Shown piece by piece: positions 1-8,220 of a DNA stretch of 64,000 bases. The number at the start of each line of letters is the position of its first letter. Positions within the stretch are counted from its first letter, which is position 1. The notes below the pieces were generated by a model. It saw nothing but the letters and a program-made list of their open reading frames with translations, had not been told where the DNA came from and made no database searches. A program made the position numbers and the translations under genes. Origin of the DNA: Limnohabitans sp. 103DPR2 (lineage in GTDB: Bacteria; Pseudomonadota; Gammaproteobacteria; Burkholderiales; Burkholderiaceae_C); contig NZ_CP011834.1 of NCBI RefSeq assembly GCF_001412575.1, forward strand, positions 682,001 through 746,000, in the 5' to 3' direction.

Positions 1-543
1 ACCTTGCATGTCGATGCGGCCAGGCCAAGCTTGAAGTTGGAGTTGTTCGGTGACCAAATTCAAATTGCCTTCGGGTTGCAGGGTGTTCCAAGGGGCGCCC
101 AAACCACTTAACAAATGGGCAGGCCATTGCGAGCGGTGATCGTTCATTTGCAATTGCCATGACGCATTGCCAAGTTGCGCATTGATTTGAACCAGTGCAG
201 GCTGTGTCATGCAGCAAGGTGCCAGCAATTGCAAATTCAAACTGGGCAAGCGCAGACCTTGAGGGCTGAGGTGCAATTGCCATTCAATGCGACCTGGCAG
301 CGCCATGGCATCTCGGCTGCCTTCGCCGCCGGTCAACACCAATTTGCCAGATCCTTGCCAAACAGAACCTTGCGCTTCTTGCAATTGCACTTGCCCTTGT
401 GTGGCCTGCGACAAACTTGTGGCCAGCCATTGCGCGGGCCAATGCATCAGCAAGGCGACCAACGCGCCAATGAAGATGCCAGACCATGCCCAAGCCCAGC
501 CGGAGGGCCTGTGGGCGAGGGATGGGGTGCGGGCGCGGTTCAT
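1..543 (-). CDS. gspN: Type II secretion system protein N (GspN), C-terminus cut by window edge
   Basis: This is the last visible gene of a minus-strand gsp operon. GspN is an inner-membrane accessory protein of the type II secretion machine. The frame is open from an ATG at 543 to base 1, so about 181 residues are visible and the C-terminus is missing. A short basic N-terminus (MNRARTPSLAHRPSG) is followed by one hydrophobic segment at about residues 17-36 and then a glutamine- and leucine-rich periplasmic region (for example QVQLQEAQGSVWQGSGKLVL), as in the T2SSN family. The start overlaps the gspM stop by 4 bp (ATGA), indicating translational coupling. Identity rests on operon position plus this architecture. 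gspD, gspE and gspF are not in the window and may lie beyond the left edge. Confidence 0.85.
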   Translation of the reverse strand, partial: MNRARTPSLAHRPSGWAWAWSGIFIGALVALLMHWPAQWLATSLSQATQGQVQLQEAQGSVWQGSGKLVLTGGEGSRDAMALPGRIEWQLHLSPQGLRLPSLNLQLLAPCCMTQPALVQINAQLGNASWQLQMNDHRSQWPAHLLSGLGAPWNTLQPEGNLNLVTEQLQLQAWPGRIDMQG

Positions 544-1040
544 GAGCCTGTGGTGGGTAAATTCAAAATGAGGGCACCCCGCCAAAGTTCTTTGGCGTTG
601 GCACCCGTGCCTGTGAACTTTTGCAAATGCGCTTCGATGGGCAAGGCATGCGACTGTGTTCGTGCTGTGGCCAAGAATTGCGCCAAGTTGTCTGCCGACA
701 CGCCGGTCAAGGTCAGGCTTGCGCGTGCGCCTTGAATGGTCAGTTGTGCGCCAGTCCCTAAGAGTTCACGGCTGCTTTGTTGCAGCAAAGTGGTGGCATC
801 TGAGGCGCTTAAGCGCGGTGACTTTTGCAAGGCTTGTGCTTGCGTCTGCAGTGTTTTGAGCGTTTGTGTTTGCGCATCCAGTTTGGCCAATTGCGGGGGC
901 ACGTCGCGCAAAGTTTTCAAGGCTGGCGCCACATTGAAGGTCCACAGCAACACTGCACCCAAAACAAGGGCGGCCCATTGCAGACGTTGCTTGTCTTGGG
1001 CGGGCATGTGTTTGAAAGCGCTTGATACGTCTAAGCTCAT
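540..1040 (-). CDS. gspM: Type II secretion system protein M
   Basis: GspM is a bitopic inner-membrane protein that partners GspL in the assembly platform. The 166-residue product starts MSLDVSSAFKHMP at 1040, chosen because this ATG overlaps the gspL stop (ATGA); a longer reading from 1070 would run well into gspL. One membrane segment (about residues 20-38, ALVLGAVLLWTFNVAPAL) is followed by a coiled-coil-prone region (LAKLDAQTQTLKTLQTQAQ) and a small ferredoxin-like periplasmic domain, the usual GspM layout. It sits between gspL and gspN with 4-bp overlaps on both sides, so it is almost certainly co-translated with them. Confidence 0.92.
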   Translation of the reverse strand: MSLDVSSAFKHMPAQDKQRLQWAALVLGAVLLWTFNVAPALKTLRDVPPQLAKLDAQTQTLKTLQTQAQALQKSPRLSASDATTLLQQSSRELLGTGAQLTIQGARASLTLTGVSADNLAQFLATARTQSHALPIEAHLQKFTGTGANAKELWRGALILNLPTTGS

Positions 1041-2299
1041 GGCGCCTCCTTGAGGGGGGTGATGCGCCATTGCGCACCATTGGCTTGCGCATCCAACTGT
1101 TGCGCACGCAGGGCTTGCGCAAAAGCAGGTGCTTGCGCCCCACTCAATTGCAGGCCTTGAAGTTTGGTTTCGACTTGGCCTTGCGCTGTGTAATCAATGC
1201 CCGTGATGCTTTGTCCTGCAGGCAATGCAGCGCCTGTGGCTTGCAGCGCATGCTCTAAATCGCGCGATGTCAACGTACCCGAAGCGCTTTGCAGCAGGCT
1301 CAATTCTTTGGCCATTTGCAAAGGCGCATCCACCACCACGACATTCGGAAAGCTTTGCTTGAGGATGTTTTTTTGCAATTCTTTTTGTGAGGCCACTTGC
1401 GCATTGAGTTGCCACGCCGCCATGTTCAGGCCCACCAACTGCGAGGCCACCAAAAGTCCGGCGCACCAACGCACAGGTCGCCATTCAGGATGGCGCAAGA
1501 GGTTTTGCCAAATGCGTTGCGCTGCTTGCCGCCATCTGGCGCTGCCGTTGGCGGCAAATTCAAACTGCGCCAAATCCCATTGGGTGTCTGCAGCTTGTCG
1601 ATAACGCGAGATTGCAGGGGTGACTTGAATGCGCCATGACTGAAGTCGCTCCGACACAGCACTGTGTGTTTGTGCTTGCAAGGTGCTCAAGGCTTTGAGG
1701 GCCAAGTCGGCCACGGCGGGGTCGGCCAATACGGCCACGTTCAACGCCAGCTTGTCGATGCCAGTGCTGGCCATTTTGTTGAGTTGATCAGCCCAGTGTT
1801 GCAGACCCGCTTGCAATGGCAAGTGCCATGTGCCTTGCGCGTCATGAACCCAGAGTTGTGCATCGGCAGGGGTGCCGCCTATCCAAGCACTGATGTCAGC
1901 AGCATCGCCCATTGAAGGTGTCCACTCGGGCACGATGCGATGCACGGTGTGTCCACCTGCTTGCAATTGCGCCAAGTGACCTTGAAGCCAAGCCTTGTTG
2001 CACACGGCCACCCATGCGCTTTGGCCAGCTTGCCAGTTGGGTTGCAGTGCCATGTGCACGGCGTCGGCATCATCTAACAAAGGCTCTTCGAGCAAACTGT
2101 GCAGCGCCGTTTGCAAACGCTGTGTTTGGCGTTGCAGACCCGCAGGCAATTCGATCCGCTGCCATGACAGGGCGGTAGCGGGCACGATAGCCCAAATTTC
2201 TTTGTCGCGCGCGCCAGCCTCATGTGTCGACAAGACATGTTGAGGAGGGGTGCTGCCGTTGGCAGCCTGCGTTGGCAGCGTAAAAAGGAGAGTGCTCAT
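1037..2299 (-). CDS. gspL: Type II secretion system protein L
   Basis: GspL links the cytoplasmic ATPase GspE to the inner-membrane platform. The 420-residue product has a long cytoplasmic actin-like domain (about 1-270), one membrane segment (about 277-297, WCAGLLVASQLVGLNMAAW) and a C-terminal periplasmic domain of about 120 residues, all typical of GspL. The start overlaps the gspK stop by 4 bp and its own stop overlaps gspM. Length and order (K-L-M) match the family, and there is no internal disruption. Confidence 0.93.
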   Translation of the reverse strand: MSTLLFTLPTQAANGSTPPQHVLSTHEAGARDKEIWAIVPATALSWQRIELPAGLQRQTQRLQTALHSLLEEPLLDDADAVHMALQPNWQAGQSAWVAVCNKAWLQGHLAQLQAGGHTVHRIVPEWTPSMGDAADISAWIGGTPADAQLWVHDAQGTWHLPLQAGLQHWADQLNKMASTGIDKLALNVAVLADPAVADLALKALSTLQAQTHSAVSERLQSWRIQVTPAISRYRQAADTQWDLAQFEFAANGSARWRQAAQRIWQNLLRHPEWRPVRWCAGLLVASQLVGLNMAAWQLNAQVASQKELQKNILKQSFPNVVVVDAPLQMAKELSLLQSASGTLTSRDLEHALQATGAALPAGQSITGIDYTAQGQVETKLQGLQLSGAQAPAFAQALRAQQLDAQANGAQWRITPLKEAP

Positions 2300-3378
2300 G
2301 GCTGGCTTGATTGTAGAAGCGACTCACGCTTGGGGGGAGGGAGAATTCCCGCAATTTTTTGGCGCCAGACAAAGCTGACGTTGCCTGCATCTCGCAAAAT
2401 CAGGGCGGTTTCTTCTTGGGTGCGCTCTTCCATGCGCAATCGCCCCCAAACTTGGAAGAAACGCGAGCCCACGGTGTGCCACCTTGCCTCTAAGGGCTTA
2501 CCCCCTAGCGCTTTGCTGGCGTCAGGCAAATTGCTGAAGTGCGCACGGGCACGTTGCTGCACAAATTGCTGGGCGGCGGCCAAGTCCAAGCCGGGCACGC
2601 TGGCGTAAATGACCTCGGCACTGGCGGTGTTCAGGTTGACAGGCGTTACTTCGGGCAGGATGGTGATGTGGGGGGCCAAGCGAGTCACGGTGTCGCGGCT
2701 CAGACCCAGCCACTGCAGCTGCGGTACCTGTTGCGGTAGCAATGCCGCGCCGGCCGTGTTGCTACCCGAGGTCGCACTTGAGGCGCTCAGCGGTTTGCGT
2801 GAAGCCTGCGCTGCGGCCAACCACTCACGCGACAACAGGGTCAATTCTGAGGCGGGCAAGCCCAGCACACTGAACAAACGGCTCAAGGCCGCTTGCATGC
2901 TGGGGTTCAATTGGCCCATGCGCTGGCCATCTGCCGGCTCATACCAATTGCTCAGGTTGAGTCGGCTTTGTGCGTCGGTGACCTGTCCTGACAAAAAGAC
3001 CTCAGGATCGCCTTCGCGCAGTTGCTGGTCTTGTGCCAAAAAGGTCGACAACTTGGCTTCTTGCAAGGGCAAAGCCCAAGGTTCGGCCAAATGATCGGCG
3101 CCACTGCCCGCGCTGGTGGGCGGTGAGCCGCCAGTCGCATTGCCTGCATTGCTGGCGCCACTGGCCAAGGCATCTTCACGCAAGATCAAACGCGACCAGT
3201 CCAAGGCGCCATTGAGCAACCAGCCCGATTGCACGCGATGGCGTTCTGCACCTTCCACCTCGACATGGCGCCATTGCTGCCACAGCGCCACGCTGGCCAA
3301 GGTGGCCACCAAGGTGACCACCAACATGGCACTGATCAAGGCCGCACCGCGTTGTTGGTAGGCTGTTGAGCGCTTCAT
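2296..3378 (-). CDS. gspK: Type II secretion minor pseudopilin K
   Basis: GspK is the large minor pseudopilin that caps the pseudopilus tip with GspI and GspJ. The start MKRSTAYQQRG at 3378 is chosen because it overlaps the gspJ stop (ATGA) and places a prepilin peptidase site (QRG|AALISAML) directly before a hydrophobic helix. As in other GspK proteins the +5 glutamate of ordinary pseudopilins is absent. The 360-residue length fits the family (about 300-350), and the later segment LPEVTPVNLNTASAEVIYAS is the helix-hairpin-helix-like T2SSK motif. It should be processed by a PilD-type peptidase, which is not in the window. Confidence 0.93.
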   Translation of the reverse strand: MKRSTAYQQRGAALISAMLVVTLVATLASVALWQQWRHVEVEGAERHRVQSGWLLNGALDWSRLILREDALASGASNAGNATGGSPPTSAGSGADHLAEPWALPLQEAKLSTFLAQDQQLREGDPEVFLSGQVTDAQSRLNLSNWYEPADGQRMGQLNPSMQAALSRLFSVLGLPASELTLLSREWLAAAQASRKPLSASSATSGSNTAGAALLPQQVPQLQWLGLSRDTVTRLAPHITILPEVTPVNLNTASAEVIYASVPGLDLAAAQQFVQQRARAHFSNLPDASKALGGKPLEARWHTVGSRFFQVWGRLRMEERTQEETALILRDAGNVSFVWRQKIAGILPPPKRESLLQSSQP

Positions 3379-4058
3379 TGCTTGGCCACCGTGAACGTAG
3401 GTCTCACCCAATCCAGGGTGATCTTGCCGCTGACGGGCGCGTTGTCTGACAGTTCAATCACCAAGCGAATGCCTTCTGGCAAGGTGCTCAGGGCACTTAA
3501 AGTGTTGGTGACTGATGTGCTGTTGTTGCCTGCACTCGACAGTGCATTGCTCCATGCGCCATCGCGGTGGTAATAAATTTGCCAACTGCGAAGTGCTTGG
3601 ATCAAGACTTCGTGCGCGTCAGAAGGCGAAGGAGTGCCTGCTGCTTCACCCCAAACTTGCGCTTGCGTCCACGCTTGCTGCCAAGCCTCGCGGCGCGTGA
3701 GGGGCGCAGACTGCCAACGCGTCCATTGGCCATTGCCCAAAGACCAAGCCACCACTTGCAGGCCTGCTTGTGGATCTTGTGAATGTTGGCGTGTGATGCG
3801 AAGCACGCGGCCGTCCCAATCCAGTGCGGGCACGTTGGGCAAGCTGGCCATGTTGTCGAGGTCGGTGCGCCATTGCGACAAGCCCACTTGCAGTATTTGG
3901 TGGGCCTCGCTGCGTGTTTGCAAACTGCTTTGGGCTTTGGCCATGCCATCTAAACCGCGCCAACTGATGAGCGCCATCAAGGCCAAAATGGCACTGGCCA
4001 CCAACACTTCGATCAAGGTGAAGCCAGCGGATTTTTGGAAGGCGGTGCTGCGTTTCAT
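3375..4058 (-). CDS. gspJ: Type II secretion minor pseudopilin J
   Basis: GspJ is a minor pseudopilin of the tip complex. The 227-residue product begins with a type IV prepilin leader, KSAG|FTLIEVLVASAI, cleaved after Gly with Glu at mature position 5, followed by the usual hydrophobic alpha1-N helix. The start at 4058 overlaps the gspI stop by one base (TGATG). The body contains the GspJ-type stretch with RTDLDNMASLP and LDWDGRVLRITR. It lies between gspI and gspK, the canonical order. Confidence 0.93.
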   Translation of the reverse strand: MKRSTAFQKSAGFTLIEVLVASAILALMALISWRGLDGMAKAQSSLQTRSEAHQILQVGLSQWRTDLDNMASLPNVPALDWDGRVLRITRQHSQDPQAGLQVVAWSLGNGQWTRWQSAPLTRREAWQQAWTQAQVWGEAAGTPSPSDAHEVLIQALRSWQIYYHRDGAWSNALSSAGNNSTSVTNTLSALSTLPEGIRLVIELSDNAPVSGKITLDWVRPTFTVAKQ

Positions 4059-4468
4059 CAGTAGCGCCCCATCACCGTGGAGAGTTGCAAAAGGGGCGTG
4101 GCTTCAGACCCCTGAACTTGCAACACGCGCGCATCCACGCGCCTGAAATTGGGGTTGGGCGTGACTTGCACCGACAAGTTCACTTGCAAATTCAGCTGGG
4201 CTTGAGGGCACGCCACTTGGCTTTCGCCAATGGGCGGCACTTGGCGCGACAAGCGCAATCGGGTGAATTCGTTTTCTGCGCAAATTTGGGCCAACCATTG
4301 CGTGGATTGACGCGAGGCGTTGCGGGTGAGGGCGTCGGTGGACCGCAGTCCTGCCATCAAAGCAATGGCCACAATGCCCAAGGCCACCAAGACTTCAATC
4401 AAGGTAAAGCCGACTTGGGCGCGCGCTCGGTCAGACGCACAAACTGCGACTTTGCGAACTTGCGTCAT
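4058..4468 (-). CDS. gspI: Type II secretion minor pseudopilin I
   Basis: GspI is thought to nucleate the pseudopilus tip. The start MTQVRKVAVCASDRARA at 4468 is chosen because it overlaps the gspH stop (ATGA); an upstream ATG at 4519 lies deep in gspH. The prepilin motif QVG|FTLIEVLVALGIVAIAL is followed by LRSTDALTRNAS. At 136 residues it has the normal GspI size. Confidence 0.92.
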   Translation of the reverse strand: MTQVRKVAVCASDRARAQVGFTLIEVLVALGIVAIALMAGLRSTDALTRNASRQSTQWLAQICAENEFTRLRLSRQVPPIGESQVACPQAQLNLQVNLSVQVTPNPNFRRVDARVLQVQGSEATPLLQLSTVMGRY

Positions 4469-5007
4469 GGCGCCACTCGTTTCACTTTGAATGGCTGCAG
4501 GCCATCCGTGCTGACCCACAGTTGCCGGTCATTTGCGCGCAACATCACGCTTTGCGGACCAATGATGGGATCGGGGCCCAACACCACCACAGCGGCGGCG
4601 TCCACTTGCGTTTGAGGTGACAGCCACTCGCTTGGCAAGGTGTTCGGGGGTAAACCTTCAAACACAAACCCTGTTGCATTTGTATTTGAGTTGGGGGCTG
4701 AGGTCAGCGCGGCAGGATGCCATTTGACCGGCATGCCACTGGCTCGCGACCTGGCGCGTGCAGACTCAAACAATGCAGCCAAACGTTCTGCATCACGCTC
4801 TAAAACTGTTTCCGCAGAGTCACGCAAGGTGAAACTCACAGCGGCCGTGCCAATGGCAATCAGCGCGATCACCACCAACAACTCGATCAAGGTAAAACCC
4901 AAGGCAGCACGTGCGCGGGACTGGGCGCGCACGCGTTCTTGCGAAAGCGCATGGCTTGTCGCAGCGGGGTGCAAGTTGGACTTATTGCCAGCTGCCGATG
5001 TCGGCAT
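4465..5007 (-). CDS. gspH: Type II secretion minor pseudopilin H
   Basis: GspH is a minor pseudopilin linking the tip to the GspG shaft. The 180-residue product has an unusually long basic leader of about 36 residues before the prepilin site LG|FTLIELLVVIALIA. The ATG at 5007 overlaps the 3' end of gspG by 26 bp; a purine-rich GGTGAGGG lies just upstream and supports it. A TTG just after the gspG stop is an alternative that would shorten the leader. The rest (ERDAERLAALFESARARSRA) is typical GspH. Confidence 0.88.
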   Translation of the reverse strand: MPTSAAGNKSNLHPAATSHALSQERVRAQSRARAALGFTLIELLVVIALIAIGTAAVSFTLRDSAETVLERDAERLAALFESARARSRASGMPVKWHPAALTSAPNSNTNATGFVFEGLPPNTLPSEWLSPQTQVDAAAVVVLGPDPIIGPQSVMLRANDRQLWVSTDGLQPFKVKRVAP

Positions 5008-5428
5008 TCACGCCCTCACCACCCGATTGACCATCTGCGCCCCATGACATCACATCCACTTCGCCTTTGAGGCCAGGGTTGAGGTACTGGTAAGGACGGC
5101 CCCAGGGGTCGGCAGGCAACTTGTCCAAATAGCTTTTCCAGTTGGTAGGCACGGGCTCGGCAGTGGGTTTGGTGACCAGCGCTTGCAGGCCTTGCTCGGC
5201 GGTTGGAAAGCGTTGGTTGTCGAGCTTGTAAAGTTTGAGGGCTTGCACCAAATTGCCAACGTCGGTGCGGGCTGCGGTGATGCGGGCATCGTCTGCGCGG
5301 CCCAGTACATTGGGCACCACCAAGGCGGCCAAGATGCCAATGATGGCCAAGACCACCATCAACTCAATCAAGGTAAAGCCGCGCTGTTTGCGTGCGGCTT
5401 GGTTGGAATTTTCGGGGATCGATTTCAT
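4982..5428 (-). CDS. gspG: Type II secretion major pseudopilin G
   Basis: GspG is the major subunit of the pseudopilus shaft. The start MKSIPENSNQAARKQRG at 5428 gives a 148-residue preprotein with the classical site QRG|FTLIELMVVLAIIG; the longer reading from 5524 would overlap divergent gspC. The conserved block with LYKLDNQRFPTAEQGLQALV and the C-terminal Asp/Gly-rich loop (WGADGQSGGEGVNADIGSW), which binds calcium in this family, are both present. It is the first gene of the minus-strand gsp operon, with about 50 bp separating it from divergent gspC. Confidence 0.96.
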   Translation of the reverse strand: MKSIPENSNQAARKQRGFTLIELMVVLAIIGILAALVVPNVLGRADDARITAARTDVGNLVQALKLYKLDNQRFPTAEQGLQALVTKPTAEPVPTNWKSYLDKLPADPWGRPYQYLNPGLKGEVDVMSWGADGQSGGEGVNADIGSWQ

Positions 5429-5478
5429 GGTGCAAAGTCTCTCTGCAATTTCTGACACTTCTCCATCATAATCGCCCC

Positions 5479-5955
5479 ATGTTGCAAGTCCTACGCACCC
5501 CCACCAAATCCATGGCGCCCGCACTGTGTGCCTTGGGCTTGGGTGCGTTGGCGGCTTATGGGGCCGTCAGTTGGTTTTTGCAAATTCAAAGCCTGTCGGT
5601 ACCGGTGTCGATGGCGCCTGTCGCGCAAAACAACACGGCTGCCATGGCGGGTCTCCCTGTCGATTCAGGGCGTGTGGCGCAAGCCTTGGGCGCGCCTGCG
5701 CCAGTGGATGCACAAAGTGGCTCAGCTGCTGTGGCGTCTCACCAATGGGCTTTGATGGGCGTGGTTGCTGGCGCCTCTGGCAAAGGCAGCGCTTTGTTGG
5801 CTGTGGATGGCCAAGCCCCTAAAGCCTATTTGCCGGGACAAGTGGTGGCGCCCGGTTGGGTCTTGCATTCGGTAGGCCATCGCTTGGCCCGCTTGGCGCC
5901 CGAGGGCCAAGCCGAAGCCAGCGTCACCCTCGAATTGCCCAAGTTGGGACAGTAA
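5479..5955 (+). CDS. gspC: Short type II secretion protein C (GspC-like, no PDZ domain)
   Basis: GspC connects the inner-membrane platform to the GspD secretin through its periplasmic homology region. This 158-residue product has one membrane segment (about 15-36, LCALGLGALAAYGAVSWFL), a Pro/Ala-rich linker and an HR-type domain (HQWALMGVVAGASGKGSALL, PGQVVAPGWVLHSVG). It then stops, with no C-terminal PDZ domain. Short GspC forms of this kind occur in several proteobacteria. The start at 5479 excludes an in-frame upstream extension that runs back into gspG. It is divergent from gspG. The fold also resembles PilP, but the context argues for GspC. Confidence 0.85.
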   Translation: MLQVLRTPTKSMAPALCALGLGALAAYGAVSWFLQIQSLSVPVSMAPVAQNNTAAMAGLPVDSGRVAQALGAPAPVDAQSGSAAVASHQWALMGVVAGASGKGSALLAVDGQAPKAYLPGQVVAPGWVLHSVGHRLARLAPEGQAEASVTLELPKLGQ

Positions 5956-5976
5956 GCCCCCGCTTTGGGCTTTGAA
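5954..5976 (+). terminator. Weak hairpin after gspC
   Basis: A short inverted repeat (AAGCCC / GGGCTT, loop 7) starts within the gspC stop codon and is followed by only three T. It lies between the convergent ends of gspC and ilvA. This is a weak terminator candidate only. Confidence 0.3.
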
Positions 5977-5988
5977 AGCTTGCCGCGT

Positions 5989-7536
5989 TTACTGCTGCAA
6001 GAACATCCGGTACACCGGGTTGTGGGTTTCTTCCACGTACGGATAGCCCAAGGTGCTCAAGAATTTTTCAAACGCTTTGTCGTCTTTGTCGGGCACTTGC
6101 AAGCCCACCAAAATGCGGCCGTAATCGGCACCTTGGTTGCGGTAGTGGAACAAACTGATATTCCAACCAGGCCGCATCAAATTCAAAAACTTCAGCAATG
6201 CACCAGGGCGCTCTGGAAACACAAAGCGCATCAGACGCTCGTTTTGTGCCAAGCTGGAGTGACCGCCCACCATGTGGCGAATGTGCTCTTTGGCCAAATC
6301 GTCGTGCGTCAAATCGATGTTCTCAAAGCCATGCTTTTTGAAGTTGTTGGAGATCTTGGTGCTCTCGCCAGCGCCTTGCGTGGTGAGGCCCACAAACACG
6401 TGCGCCTTGGCGGCATCGCTGATGCGGTAGTTGAACTCGGTGACGTTGCGAGGACCACCTGGCAAGTTGCCAATCAATTCGCAAAAGCGCTTGAAACTGC
6501 CGCGTTCTTCCGGAATGGTGACCGCAAAAATGGCTTCACGTTCTTCACCCACTTCGGCGCGTTCGGCCACGAAGCGCAAGCGGTCAAAGTTCATGTTGGC
6601 GCCGCACAAAATGGCGGCATACGTCTCGCCTTTGGTTTTGTGTTTGGCCACGTATTGCTTGATGGCCGCTACAGCCAATGCGCCTGCGGGTTCCACAATG
6701 GAGCGAGTGTCAACGAACACATCTTTGATGGCCGCACACACCGAGTCGGTGTCAACGGTCATGAACTCATCCACCAAACCGCGCGTGACACGGAAAGTTT
6801 CTTCGCCCACCAATTTCACGGCGGTGCCATCAGAGAACAAACCGACATCGTCCAAGGTGACGCGCTTCTTAGCGCCAACCGATTGAATCATGGCGTCGGA
6901 GTCGTTCATTTGCACGCCAATGACTTTGATTTCGGGGCGCACGGCCTTGATGTAATTGGCCACGCCAGAGATCAAGCCACCGCCGCCAATGGCCACAAAC
7001 ACCGCATTCAAACGGCCTTGATGCTGGCGCAAGATTTCCATGGCAATGGTGCCTTGACCGGCAATTACTTCAGGATCATCAAAGGGGTGCACAAAGGTCA
7101 TGCCCATTTTTTTCTCAAGCATGGCGGCGTGTTTGAAAGCATCTGAATAGCTGTCACCCACCAGCACCACTTCGCCGCCCAAGGCGCGCACGGCGTCAAT
7201 CTTCACTTGGGGCGTGGTGGTGGGCATCACGATCACAGCACGGCAACCCAATTTGCTGGCACCCAAGGCAACGCCTTGTGCGTGGTTGCCAGCAGAGGCG
7301 CAAATCACGCCTTTCTTCAACTGCGCAGGTGTGAGGTGCGCCATCTTGTTGTAGGCGCCGCGCAGCTTGAAGCTGTGCACCGGTTGCTGGTCTTCGCGCT
7401 TGAGCAAGACCGAGTTGTGCAGACGTTCGCTGAGGTTTTTGGCGATTTCAAGGCCTGACTCTGTGGCCACGTCGTAGACGCGCGCATTCAGAATTTTTTT
7501 CAGGTAATCGGCCGGTTTGAGATTTTTCGCAGTCAT
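5989..7536 (-). CDS. ilvA: Threonine ammonia-lyase, biosynthetic (threonine deaminase)
   Basis: IlvA is a PLP enzyme that converts L-threonine to 2-oxobutanoate and ammonia, the first committed step to isoleucine. The start MTAKNLKPADYLKK at 7536 gives 515 residues. The PLP lysine motif HSFKLRGAYN (about residues 59-68) and the glycine loop AIGGGGLISG are present. A C-terminal regulatory half of about 190 residues carries two ACT-like domains (AIFAVTIPEERGSFKRF; LMRFVFPERPGALLKFL). That length and the double ACT domain mark the isoleucine-inhibited biosynthetic form rather than the short catabolic TdcB. A structured leader with an intrinsic terminator lies directly upstream (separate entry). 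Confidence 0.96.
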   Translation of the reverse strand: MTAKNLKPADYLKKILNARVYDVATESGLEIAKNLSERLHNSVLLKREDQQPVHSFKLRGAYNKMAHLTPAQLKKGVICASAGNHAQGVALGASKLGCRAVIVMPTTTPQVKIDAVRALGGEVVLVGDSYSDAFKHAAMLEKKMGMTFVHPFDDPEVIAGQGTIAMEILRQHQGRLNAVFVAIGGGGLISGVANYIKAVRPEIKVIGVQMNDSDAMIQSVGAKKRVTLDDVGLFSDGTAVKLVGEETFRVTRGLVDEFMTVDTDSVCAAIKDVFVDTRSIVEPAGALAVAAIKQYVAKHKTKGETYAAILCGANMNFDRLRFVAERAEVGEEREAIFAVTIPEERGSFKRFCELIGNLPGGPRNVTEFNYRISDAAKAHVFVGLTTQGAGESTKISNNFKKHGFENIDLTHDDLAKEHIRHMVGGHSSLAQNERLMRFVFPERPGALLKFLNLMRPGWNISLFHYRNQGADYGRILVGLQVPDKDDKAFEKFLSTLGYPYVEETHNPVYRMFLQQ

Positions 7537-7554
7537 CCCTGAATGATACGGGCG

Positions 7555-7699
7555 AAAAAAATGCCCCAAGCCTTGCGACTTGGGGCAAATCCACCTTTTC
7601 GGAGGGTGGAGGAGACAAAGGGTTCGGGCTTTTTAGGAAGCAATTCAACTAAAAAAGCACGACTGTTCGAAATTCTACATAAAAATTGCTGCGGTGCAA
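7555..7699 (-). ncRNA. Candidate leader RNA/sRNA with intrinsic terminator upstream of ilvA
   Basis: Read on the minus strand, this holds a promoter-like pair (TTGCAC at 7699-7694, 16-bp spacer, TAGAAT at 7677-7672) and then three stem-loops. SL1 is at 7658-7628 (9 bp, one bulge). SL2 is at 7610-7590 (TCCACC/GGTGGA). SL3 is at 7587-7562 (TGCCCCAAG/CTTGGGGCA, 9 bp, 8-nt loop) followed by seven U. The predicted transcript is about 110 nt and ends some 18 nt before the ilvA ATG. It contains CUCCUCC stretches that could mimic an anti-Shine-Dalgarno sequence. It could be an attenuator or riboswitch-like leader of ilvA or an independent sRNA. Structures are read by eye; the function is inferred. 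Confidence 0.5.
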
Positions 7700-7770
7700 C
7701 ACTTTTGCAAAAGCTTTACGATCGCAGCCTGGAAAATATTCAAACATCAGAAGCGAAAGAAGAATCCAAC

Positions 7771-8220
7771 ATGGAATGCACAGTCAGCTGGACCGGCGCA
7801 AGCGGCACGCGCTCAGGCATGGGTTTTGTGGCCGAAACTGGCAGCGGCCACGTCTTGATGATGGACGGCGCACCCGATGCCGCCAAGCCTGAAAACGGCG
7901 GTCAAAACTTGGCCCCTCGCCCCATGGAAACCGTGTTGGCGGGAACCGGTGGTTGCACAGCCTATGACGTGGTCTTGATTTTGAAACGCGGCCGCCACGA
8001 CGTGCGTGGCTGCTCTGTGAAGTTAAGGTCTGAGCGCGCTGACACAGACCCCAAGGTCTTCACCAAGATTCACATGCATTTCACGGTCACTGGCAAAGGC
8101 ATTCCTGCATCGGCCATTGAGCGCGCCGTGGCCATGAGCCACGACAAATACTGCTCGGCCAGCATCATGTTGGCCAAAACGGCCGAAATCACCACCAGCT
8201 TTGATTTGGTTGAAGCTTGA
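7771..8220 (+). CDS. OsmC/Ohr-family protein
   Basis: Members of this family are small thiol peroxidases that act on organic hydroperoxides, or related proteins of unknown substrate. The 149-residue product starts MECTVSWTG at 7771, preceded by GAAAGAAGA. It carries the two spaced cysteines of the family: one in AGTGGCTAYDVVLILKR (near residue 58) and one in SHDKYCSASIML (near residue 128). It resembles the YhfA-like OsmC branch more than Ohr; this is a judgement from pattern only. The longer open frame upstream overlaps the minus-strand ilvA leader and is not credible. Its stop codon abuts the stop codon of convergent coq7 with no spacer. Confidence 0.87.
   Translation: MECTVSWTGASGTRSGMGFVAETGSGHVLMMDGAPDAAKPENGGQNLAPRPMETVLAGTGGCTAYDVVLILKRGRHDVRGCSVKLRSERADTDPKVFTKIHMHFTVTGKGIPASAIERAVAMSHDKYCSASIMLAKTAEITTSFDLVEA

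Noticed and set aside
5467..5480. Leaderless mRNA for gspC (CATAAT 7 bp before the ATG)
   Set aside because: The -35 candidate (TGCAAT) is poor and the -10 match may be chance in a 50-bp divergent spacer.
5965..7146. Long plus-strand open frame (393 codons) opposite ilvA
   Set aside because: It is the antisense shadow of a strongly conserved gene, rich in His/Gly/Val of the kind produced by reverse reading, with no recognisable domain or ribosome site.
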